NCBI GenBank assembly: GCA_964035775.1
Contig: OZ038313.1
Span: forward strand, 4,355,408-4,419,407
Direction of reading: 5' to 3'
Source of the DNA: Osedax frankpressi
Lineage: Eukaryota; Annelida; Polychaeta; Sabellida; Siboglinidae
DNA: 64,000 bases
In this document: piece by piece, positions 52,001-64,000 of the stretch
How positions within the stretch are numbered: position 1 is the first letter of the stretch
How the letters are laid out: every line of letters starts with the position of its first letter
The notes under the pieces: model-generated
Told to the model about the DNA's origin: nothing
The model's database searches: none
Seen by the model: the letters and a program-made list of their open reading frames with translations, nothing else
Position numbers and translations under genes: made by a program

Positions 52001-55000
52001 ACTTACCATCTTACCATCTTACCATCTTACCAACTTACCATCTTACCAACTTATCAACTTACCAACTTACCATTTTACCATCTTACCATCTTACCATCTT
52101 ACCATCTTACTATCTTACCATCTTACCATCTTACCATCTTACCATCTTACCAACTTACCATCTTACCAACTTACCAACTTACCATCTTACCAACTTACCA
52201 ACTTACCAACTTACCATCTTACCAACTTACTAACTTACCATCTTACAATCTTTCCAACTTACCATCTTATCATCTTACCAACTTACCAACTTACCAACTT
52301 ACCAACTTACCAACTTACTAACTTACCAACTTACCAACTTACCATCTTACCAACTTACCAACTTACCATCTTACCATCTTACCAACTTACCAACTTACCA
52401 ACTTACCAACTACTATCTTACCAACTTACCAACTTACCAACTTACCATCTTACCAACTTACCAACTTACCAACTTACCAACTTACCAACTTACCAACTTA
52501 CCATATTACCAACTTACCATCTTACCAACTTACCAACTTACCAACTTACCATCTTACCAACTTACCAACTTACCAACTTACCAACTTACCATCTTACCAA
52601 CTTACCATCTTACCAACTTACCAATTTACCAACTTACCAACTACTATCTTACTAACTTACCAACTTACCAACTTACCATCTTACTAACTTACCATCTTAC
52701 CATCTTACCAACTTACCAACTTACCATCTTACCAACTTACCAACTTACCATCTTATCAACTTACCAACTTACCATCTTACCATCTTACCAACTTACCAAC
52801 TTACCAACTTACCATCTTACCAACTTACCAACTTACCATCTTACCAACTTACCAACTTACCAACTTACCATCTTACCAACTTACCAACTTACCAACTTAC
52901 CAACTTACCATCTTACCAACTTACCATCTTACCAACTTACCAATTTACCAACTTACCAACTTACCAACTTACCAACTACTATCTTACTAACTTACCAACT
53001 TACCAACTTACCATCTTACTAACTTACCATCTTACCATCTTACCAACTTACCAACTTACCATCTTACCAACTTACCAACTTACCATCTTATCAACTTACC
53101 AACTTACCATCTTACCATCTTACCAACTTACCAACTTACCAACTTACCATCTTACCAACTTACCAACTTACCATCTTACCAACTTACCAACTACTATCTT
53201 ACCAACTTACCAACTTACCAACTACTATCTTACCAACTTACCAACTTACCAACTTACCAACTTACCATCTTACCAACTTACCAATTTACCATCTTACCAT
53301 CTTACCAACTTACCAACTTACCAACTTACCATCTTACCAACTTACCAACTTACCATCTTACCAACTTACCAACTTACCAACTTACCATCTTACCAACTTA
53401 CTAACTTACCATCTTACAATCTTTCCAACTTACCATCTTACCATCTTACCAACTTACCAACTTACCATCTTACTATCTTACCATCTTACAATCTTACCAA
53501 CTTACCATCTTACCAACTTACCAACTTACCAACTTACCAACTTACCAACTTACCATCTTACCAACTTACCAACTTACCAACTTACCATCTTACCAACTTA
53601 CCAACTTACCAACTTACCAACTTACCATCTTACCAACTTACCAACTTACCATCTTACCAACTTACCAACTTACCAACTTACCATCTTACCAACTTACCAA
53701 CTACTATCTTACCATCTTACCAACTTACCATCTTACCGACTTACCAACTTACCAACTTACCAACTACTATCTTACCAACTTACCAACTTACCAACTTACC
53801 AACTTACCAACTTACCATCTTACCAACTTACCAACTTACCAACTTACCAACTTACTAACTTACCAACTTACTAACTTACCAACTTACCAACTTACCATCT
53901 TACCAACTTACCAACTTACCAACTTACCATCTTACCAACTTACCAACTTACCATCTTACCAACTTACCAACTTACCAACTTACCATCTTACCAACTTAAC
54001 CAACTTACCAACTTACCAACTTACTAACTTACCAACTTACTAACTTACCAACTTACCAACTTACCATCTTACCAACTTACCAACTTACCAACTTACCATC
54101 TTACCAACTTACCAACTTACCAACTTACCAACTTACCATCTTACCAACTTACCAACTTACCATCTTACCATCTTACCATCTTACCAACTTACCATCTTAC
54201 CAACTTATCAACTTACCAACTTACCATTTTACCATCTTACCATCTTACCATCTTACCATCTTACCATCTTACCATCTTACCATCTTACCATCTTACCAAC
54301 TTACCATCTTACCAACTTACCAACTTACCATCTTACCAACTTACCAACTTACCAACTTACCATCTTACCAACTTACTAACTTACCATCTTACAATCTTTC
54401 CAACTTACCATCTTACCATCTTACCAACTTACCAACTTACCATCTTACTATCTTACCATCTTACAATCTTACCAACTTACCATCTTACCAACTCACCAAC
54501 TTACCAACTTACCATCTTACCAACTTACCATCTTACCAACTTACCAACTTACCATCTTACCATCTTACCATCTTACCAACTTACCATCTTACCGACTTAC
54601 CAACTTACCATCTTACCAACTTACCAACTTACCAACTTACCAACTTACCATCTTACCAACTTACTATCTTACCAACTTACCATCTTACCAACTTACCAAC
54701 TTACCAACTTACCAACTACTATCTTACCAACTTACCAACTACTATCTTACCAACTTACCAACTTACCAACTTACCAACTTACCATCTTACCATCTTACCA
54801 TCTTACCAACTTACCATCTTACCAACTTACCAACATACCATCTTACCAACTTACCAACTTACCAACTTACCATCTTACCAACTTACCAACTTACCAACTT
54901 ACCAACTTACCAACTTACCATCTTACAAACTTACCAACTTACCAACTTACCATCTTACCAACTTACCAACTTACCAACTTACCAACTTACCATCTTACCA

Positions 55001-58000
55001 ACTTACCAACTTACCAACTTACCAACTACTATCTTACCAACTTACCAACTTACCAACTTACCATCTTACCAACTTACCAACTTACCAACTTACCAACTTA
55101 CCAACTTACCAACTTACCAACTTACCATATTACCAACTTACCAACTTACCAACTTACCAACTTACCAACTTACCATCTAACCATCTTACCAACTTACCAT
55201 CTTACCAACTTACCAACTTACCATCTTACCATCTTACCATCTTACCAACTTACCATCTTACCAACTTACCAACTTACCATTTTACCATCTTACCATCTTA
55301 CCATCTTACCATCTTACTATCTTACCATCTTACCATCTTACCATCTTACCATCTTACCATCTTACCAACTTACCAACTTACCAACTTACCATCTTACCAA
55401 CTTACCATCTTACCAACTTACTATCTTACCAACTTACCAACTTACCATCTTACCAACTTACCAACTTACCATCTTATCATCTTACCAACTTACCAACTTA
55501 CCAACTTACCAACTTACCAACTTACCATCTTACCAACTTACCAACTTACCAACTTACCATCTTACCAACTTACCATCTTACCGACTTACCAACTTACCAA
55601 CTACTATCTTACCAACTTACCAACTTACCATCTTACCAACTTACCAACTTACCATCTTACCAACTTACCAACTTACCAACTTATCATCTTACCAACTTAC
55701 CAACTTACCAACTTACCATCTTACCAACTTACCATCTTACCAACTTACCAACTTACCAACTTACCAACTTACCAACTACTATCTTACTAACTTACCAACT
55801 TACCATCTTACCGACTTACCATCTTACCATCTTACCAACTTACCATCTTACCAACTTACCAACTTACCAACTTACCATCTTACCAACTTACCAACTTACC
55901 AACTTACCAACTTACCAACTTACCAACTTACCATCTTACCAACTTACCAACTTACCAACTACTATCTTACCAACTTACCAACTTACCAACTACTATCTTA
56001 CCAACTTACCAACTTACCAACTTACCAACTTACCATCTTACCAACTTACCAACTTACCATCTTACCATCTTACCAACCTTACCAACTTACCAACTTACCA
56101 TCTTACCAACTTACCAACTTACCAACTTACCATCTTACCAACTTACCATCTTACCAACTTACCAACTTACCAACTTACCATCTTACCAACTTACTAACTT
56201 ACCAACTTACCATCTTACCATCTTACCAACTTACCATCTTACCATCTTACCAACTTACCAACTTACCATCTTACTATCTTACCATCTTACAATCTTACCA
56301 ACTTACCATCTTACCAACTTACCAACTTACCAACTTACCATCTTACCAACTTACCAACTTACCAACTTACCAACTTACCATCTTACCATCTTACCATCTT
56401 ACCAACTTACCATCTTACCGACTTACCAACTTACCAACTTCATACTTACCAACTTACCAACTTACCACTTACCAACTTACCATCTTACCAACTTACCAAC
56501 TTACCATCTTACCAACTTACCAACTTACCAACTTACCATCTTACCAACTTACCAACTTACCAACTTACCAAACTTACTAACTTACCAACTTACTAACTTA
56601 CCAACTTACCATCTTACCATCTTACCAACTTACCAACTTACCAACTACTATCTTACCAACTTACCAACTTACCAACTTACCATCTTACCAACTTACCAAC
56701 TTACCAACTTACCAACTTACCATCTTACCAACTTACCAACTTACCAACTTACCAACTTACCAACTTACCATCTTACCATCTTAACAACTTACCAACTTAC
56801 CATCTTACCAACTTACAAACTTACCAACTTACCAACTTACCAACTTACCAACTTAACATTTTACCAACTTACCAACTTACCAACTTACCATCTTACCAAC
56901 TTACCAACTTACCAACTTACCGACTTACCGACTTACCAACTTACCAACTTACCAACTTACCATCTTACCAACTTACCATCTTACCAACTTACCATCTTAC
57001 CAACTTACCAACTTACCAACTACTATCTACCAACTTACCAACTTACCAACTTACCATCTTACCATCTTACCAACTTACCAACTTACTAACTTACCAACTT
57101 ACCAACTTACCAACTTACTAACTTACCAACTTACTAACTTACCAACTTACCATCTTACCATCTTACCAACTTACCAACTTACCAACTACTATCTACCAAC
57201 TTACCAACTTACCAACTTACCATCTTACCAACTTACCAACTTACCAACTTACCAACTTACCATCTTACCAACTTACCATCTTACCAACTTACCAACTTAC
57301 CAACTTACCAACTTACCAACTACTATCTTACCAACTTACCATCTAACCAACTTACTAACTTACCAACTTACCATCTTACCATCTTACCAACTTACCATCT
57401 TACCATCTTACCAACTTACCAACTTACCATCTTACCATCTTACCATCTTACCAACTTATCATCTTACCAACTTACCAACTTACCATCTTACCAACTTACC
57501 ATCTTACCAACTTACCAACTTACCAACTTAACATTTTACCATTTTACCAACTTACCAACTTACCAACTTACCATCTTACCAACTTACTAACTTACCAACT
57601 TACCAACTTACCAACTTACTAACTTACCAACTTACTAACTTACCAACTTACTAACTTACCAACTTACCATCTTACGAACTTACGAACTTACCAACTACTA
57701 TCTTACCAACTTACCAACTTACCAACTTACCATCTTACCAACTTACCAACTTACCAACTTACCATCTTACCAACTTACCAACTTAACAACTTACCAACTT
57801 ACCATCTTACCATCTTACCAACTTACCATCTTACCAACTTACCAACTTACCATCTTACCAACTTACCAACTTACCAACTTACCATCTTACCAACTTACCA
57901 ACTTACCAACTACTATCTTACCAACTTACCAACTTACCAACTTACCAACTTACCATCTTACCAACTTACCAACTTACCAACTTACCAACTTACCAACTAC

Positions 58001-61000
58001 TATCTTACCAACTTACCAACTTACCATCTTACCAACTTACCAACTTGCCAACTTACCAACTTACCAACTTACCATCTTACGAACTTACGAACTTACCAAC
58101 TACTATCTTACCAACTTACCAACTTACCAACTTACCATCTTACCAACTTACCAACTTACCAACTTACCATCTTACCAACTTACCAACTTAACAACTTACC
58201 AACTTACCATCTTACCATCTTACCAACTTACCATCTTACCAACTTACCAACTTACCATCTTACCAACTTACCAACTTACCAACTTACCATCTTACCAACT
58301 TACCAACTTACCAACTTACCAACTACTATCTTACCAACTTACCATCTTACCAACTTACCAACTTACCATCTTACCAACTTACCAACTTACCAACTTACCA
58401 ACTACTATCTTACCAACTTACCATCTAACCAACTTACTAACTTACCAACTTACTAACTTACTAACTTACCAACTTACCATCTTACGAACTTACGAACTTA
58501 CCAACTACTATCTTACCAACTTACCAACTTACCAACTTACCATCTTACCAACTTACCAACTTACCAACTTACCATCTTACCAACTTACCAACTTAACAAC
58601 TTACCAACTTACCATCTTACCATCTTACCAACTTACCATCTTACCAACTTACCAACTTACCATCTTACCAACTTACCAACTTACCAACTTACCATCTTAC
58701 CAACTTACCAACTTACCAACTACTATCTTACCAACTTACCAACTTACCAACTTACCAACTTACCATCTTACCAACTTACCAACTTACCAACTTACCAACT
58801 TACCAACTTACCAACTTACCATCTTACCAACTTACCATCTTACCAACTTACCAACTTACCAACTTACCATCTTACCAACTTACCAACTTACCAACTTACC
58901 AACTTACCAACTTACCAACTACTATCTTACCAACTTACCAACTTACCATCTTACCAACTTACCAACTTGCCAACTTACCAACTTACCAACTTACCAACTT
59001 ACCAACTTACCAACTTACCAACTTACAAACTTACCATCTTACCATCTTACCAACTTACCAACTACTATCTACCAACTTACCAACTTACCAACTTACCATC
59101 TTACCAACTTACCAACTTACCAACTTACCATCTTACCATCTTACCAACTTACCATCTTACCAACTTACCAACTTACCAACTTACCAACTACTATCTTACC
59201 AACTTACCATCTAACCAACTTACTAACTTACCAACTTACCATCTTACCATCTTACCAACTTACCATCTTACCATCTTACCAACTTACCAACTTACCATCT
59301 TACCATCTTACCATCTTACCAACTTATCATCTTACCAACTTACCAACTTACCATCTTACCAACTTACCATCTTACCAACTTACCAACTTACCAACTTAAC
59401 ATTTTACCATTTTACCAACTTACCAACTTACCAACTTACCATCTTACCAACTTACTAACTTACCAACTTACCAACTTACCATCTTACCAACTTACCAACT
59501 TACCAACTTACCAACTACTATCTTACCAACTTACCATCTAACCAACTTACTAACTTACCAACTTACCATCTTACCATCTTACCAACTTACCATCTTACCA
59601 TCTTACCAACTTACCAACTTACCATCTTACCATCTTACCATCTTACCAACTTATCATCTTACCAACTTACCAACTTACCATCTTACCAACTTACCATCTT
59701 ACCAACTTACCAACTTACCAACTTAACATTTTACCATTTTACCAACTTACCAACTTACCAACTTACCATCTTACCAACTTACTAACTTACCAACTTACCA
59801 ACTTACCAACTTACTAACTTACCAACTTACTAACTTACCAACTTACTAACTTACCAACTTACCATCTTACGAACTTACGAACTTACCAACTACTATCTTA
59901 CCAACTTACCAACTTACCAACTTACCATCTTACCAACTTACCAACTTACCAACTTACCATCTTACCAACTTACCAACTTAACAACTTACCAACTTACCAT
60001 CTTACCATCTTACCAACTTACCATCTTACCAACTTACCAACTTACCATCTTACCAACTTACCAACTTACCAACTTACCATCTTACCAACTTACCAACTTA
60101 CCAACTACTATCTTACCAACTTACCAACTTACCAACTTACCATCTTACCAACTTACCAACTTACCAACTTACCATCTTACCAACTTAACAACTTACCAAC
60201 TTACCAACTTACCAACTTACCAACTTACTAACTTACCAACTTACTAACTTACCAACTTACCATCTTACCAACTTACCAACTTACCAACTACTATCTTACC
60301 AACTGACCAACTTACCAACTTACCATCTTACTAACTTACTAACTTACCAACTTACCATCTTACCATCTTACCAACTTACCAACTTACCAACTACTATCTA
60401 CCAACTTACCAACTTACCAACTTACCATCTTACCAACTTACCAACTTACCAACTTACCAACTTACCATCTTACCAACTTACCAACTTACCAACTTACCAT
60501 CTTACCATCCTACCAACTTACCAACTTACCATCTTACCAACTTACCAACTTACCATCTTACCAACTTACCAACTTACCAACTTACCAACTTACCAACTTA
60601 CTATCTTACCAACTTACCAACTTACCAACTTACCATCTTACCAACTTACTAACTTACTAACTAACCAACTTACCATCTTACCATCTTACCAACTTACCAA
60701 CTTACCAACTACTATCTTACCAACTTACCAACTACTATCTTACCAACTTACCATCTTACCAACTTACTAACTTACCAACTTACCATCTTACCATCTTACC
60801 AACTTACCATCTTACCATCTTACCAACTTACCAACTTACCATCTTACCATCTTACCATCTTACCAACTTACCATCTTACCAACTTACCAACTTACCATCT
60901 TACCAACTTACCATATTACCAACTTACCAACTTACCAACTTAACATTTTACCAACTTACCAACTTACCAACTTACCAACTTACCAACTTACCATCTTACC

Positions 61001-64000
61001 AACTTACCATCTTACCGACTTACCGACTTACCAACTTACCAACTTACCAACTTACCAACTTACCAACTTACCAACTTACCAACTTACCATCTTACCAACT
61101 TACCATCTTACCATCTTACCAACTTACTAACTTACCAACTTACTAACTTACCAACTTACCATCTTACCAACTTACTAAATTACCAACTTACTAACTTACC
61201 AACTTACCATCTTACCAACTTACCAACTTACCCACTACTATCTTACCAACTTACCAACTTACCAACTTACCATCTTACCAACTTACCAACTTACCAACTT
61301 ACCAACTTACCAACTTACCATCTTACCAACTTACCAACTTACCAACTTACCATCTTACCAACTTACCAACTTACCAACTTACCAACTTACCAACTTACCA
61401 ACTTACCATCTTACCATCTTACCAACTTACCAACTTACCAACTACTATCTACCAACTTACCAACTTACCAACTTACCATCTTACCAACTTACCAACTTAC
61501 CAACTTACCATCTTACCATCTTACCATCTTACCAACTTACCATCTTACCAACTTACCAACTTACCAACTTACCAACTACTATCTTACCAACTTACCATCT
61601 AACCAACTTACTAACTTACCAACTTACCATCTTACCATCTTACCAACTTACCATCTTACCATCTTACCAACTTATCAACTTACCATCTTACCATCTTACC
61701 ATCTTACCAACTTACCATCTTACCAACTTACCAACTTACCATCTTACCAACTTACCATCTTACCAACTTACCAACTTACCAACTTAACATTTTACCATTT
61801 TACCAACTTACCATCTTACCAACTTACTAACTTACCAACTTACCAACTTACTAACTTACCAACTTACTAACTTACCAACTTACTAACTTACCAACTTACT
61901 AACTTACCAACTTACCATCTTACGAACTTACCAACTTACCAACTACTATCTTACCAACTTACCAACTTACCAACTTACCATCTTACCAACTTACCATCTT
62001 ACCAACTTACCAACTTAACAACTTACCATCTTACCATCTTACCATCTTACCAACTTACCAACTTACCATCTTACCAACTTACCAACTTACCATCTTACCA
62101 ACTTACCAACTTACCAACTTACCATCTTACCAACTTACCAACTTACCAACTACTATCTTACCAACTTACCAACTTACCAACTTACCATCTTACCAACTTA
62201 CCAACTTACCATCTTACCAACTTAACAACTTACCAACTTACCAACTTACCAACTTACTAACTTACCAACTTACTAACTTACCAACTTACCAACTTACCAA
62301 CTTACCAACTACTATCTACCAACTTACCAACTTACCAACTTACCATCTTACCATCTTACCAACTTACCAACTACTATCTTACCAACTTACCAACTTACCA
62401 ACTTACCATCTTACCAACTTACCAACTTACCAACTTACCATCTTACCAACTTACCAACTTACCAACTTACCATCTTACCAACTTACCAACTTAACAACTT
62501 ACCAACTTACCATCTTACCAACTTACCAACTTACCATCTTACCAACTTACCAACTTACCATCTTACCAACTTACCAACTTACCATCTTACCAACTTACCA
62601 ACTTACCAACTACTATCTTACCAACTTACCAACTTACCAACTTACCATCTTACCAACTTACCAACTTACCATCTTACCAACTTAACAACTTACCAACTTA
62701 CCAACTTACCAACTTACCAACTACTATCTACCAACTTACCAACTTACCAACTTACCATCTTACCATCTTACCAACTTACCAACTTACCATCTTACCAACT
62801 TACCAACTTACCATCTTACCAACTTACCAACTTACCAACTTACCAACTTACCAACTTACCAACTTACCATCTTACCATCTTACCAACTTACCAACTTACC
62901 AAATTACCATCTTACCATCTTACCATCTTACCAACTTACCATCTTACCAACTTACCAACTTACCATCTTACCAACTTACCATCTTACCAACTTACCAACT
63001 TACCAACTTACCAACTTACCAACTTACCAACTTACCATCTTACCATCTTACCAACTTACCAACTTACCAACTTAACATTTTACCAACTTACCAACTTACC
63101 AACTTACCATCTTACCAACTTACCAACTTACCAACTTACCAACTTACCATCTTACCAACTTACCATCTTACCAACTTACCAACTTACCAACTTACCATCT
63201 TACCAACTTACCAACTTACCAACTACTATCTTACCAACTTACCAACTTACCATCTTACCAACTTACCAACTTACCATCTTACCAACTTAACAACTTACCA
63301 ACTTACCAACTTACTAACTTACCAACTTATTAACTTACCAACTTACCAACTTACCAACTTACCAACTACTATCTACCAACTTACCAACTTACCAACTTAC
63401 CATCTTACCATCTTACCAACTTACCAACTACTATCTTACCAACTTACCAACTTACCAACTTACCATCTTACCAACTTACCAACTTACCATCTTACCAACT
63501 TACCAACTTAACAACTTACCAACTTACCATCTTACCATCTTACCAACTTACCAACTTACCATCTTACCAACTTACCAACTTACCATCTTACCAACTTACC
63601 AACTTACCAACTTACCAACTTACCAACTTACCAACTTACCAACTTACAAACTTACCATCTTACCAACTTACTAACTTACTAACTAATCAACTTACCATCT
63701 TACCATCTTACCATCTTACCATCTTACCAACTTACCAACTTACCAACTTACCATCTTACCATCTTACCAACTTACCATCTTACCAACTTACCAACTTACC
63801 AACTTACCAACTTACCAACTTACCATCTTACCAACTTACCATCTTACCAACTTACCATCTTACCAACTTACCAACTTACCATCTTACCAACTTACCAACT
63901 TACCAACTTACCAACTTACCAACTTACCATCTTACCAACTTACCAACTTACCAACTTACCATCTTACCAACTTACCAACTTACCAACTTACCATCTTACC
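49095..64000 (+). repeat. 8-bp satellite (CTTACCAA/CTTACCAT), about 15 kb, continues past the window
   Basis: Roughly 1850 copies of an 8-bp unit with A/T alternation at the last base and occasional ACTACTATCTT, CTAACTTA or CGACTTA variants. The plus strand contains almost no G. Long blocks are duplicated: AACTACTATCTTACTAAC (50821/52974), ACAATCTTTCC (51263/53416) and ACCGACTTACC (51582/53735) all recur at 2153 bp. All three forward frames are open, giving false ORFs of LTNLPTYQ type (49452-50168 and 58967-59458). If the arrestin gene continues rightward, this is one of its introns. Confidence 0.96.

Noticed and set aside
49452-59458. Frames encoding LTNLPTYQ repeats (49452-50168, 58967-59458)
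   Set aside because: An 8-bp repeat without stops in any forward frame; no start context, domain or splice structure.

Overview
This window is nuclear DNA from an animal, probably an invertebrate. It is very AT-rich and more than half tandem repeat. The evidence is split genes with GT-AG introns read in the standard code, CR1/L2-like LINEs, and genes for a copine, the glucosyltransferase ALG10 and (one exon) an arrestin. I cannot place the phylum. A 200-base run of N at 40497-40696 is an assembly gap.

Layout. 706-35323 (+): a complete copine gene of 17 exons, assembled here by splice phase and homology; it predicts 530 residues (C2A, C2B, copine vWA domain). The coding sequence is about 1.6 kb spread over 34.6 kb because the introns are full of tandem repeats and two LINEs. 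Intron 1 holds an antisense LINE. Intron 3 holds a GT-rich minisatellite. Intron 4 holds an 11-bp array interrupted by a second LINE. Intron 9 holds an 11-kb 22-bp satellite. Introns 10 and 13 hold pyrimidine arrays, and intron 11 holds G-rich arrays. 35523-37659 (-): a complete six-exon ALG10 gene (453 residues), convergent with copine; the stop codons are about 200 bp apart. 38625-38998 and 39714-40301 (+): two tandem, paralogous two-exon genes for small secreted six-cysteine proteins. 40721-48010: the gap, then a very uniform 20-bp array, CA/TA microsatellites, a 44-bp array and a 17-bp array. 48804-48834 (+): a 31-bp microexon matching the start of beta-arrestin. 49095-64000: about 15 kb of an 8-bp satellite almost without G on the plus strand, running off the window.

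How things relate. Copine is a calcium-dependent membrane-binding adaptor. ALG10 adds the last glucose to the lipid-linked oligosaccharide in the ER. The secreted proteins and arrestin are unrelated neighbours, so no operon or pathway logic links the genes. The striking theme is how repeats relate to the genes. Arrays start exactly at 5' splice sites or run up to 3' splice sites. The start of one copine exon, including its MIDAS codons, has been copied three extra times inside the polypyrimidine array before it. Introns 4 and 11 carry the same 11-bp repeat in opposite orientation, so one pre-mRNA holds long complementary arrays around exons 5-11. The very long open frames in the arrays are artefacts of repeats lacking stop codons.
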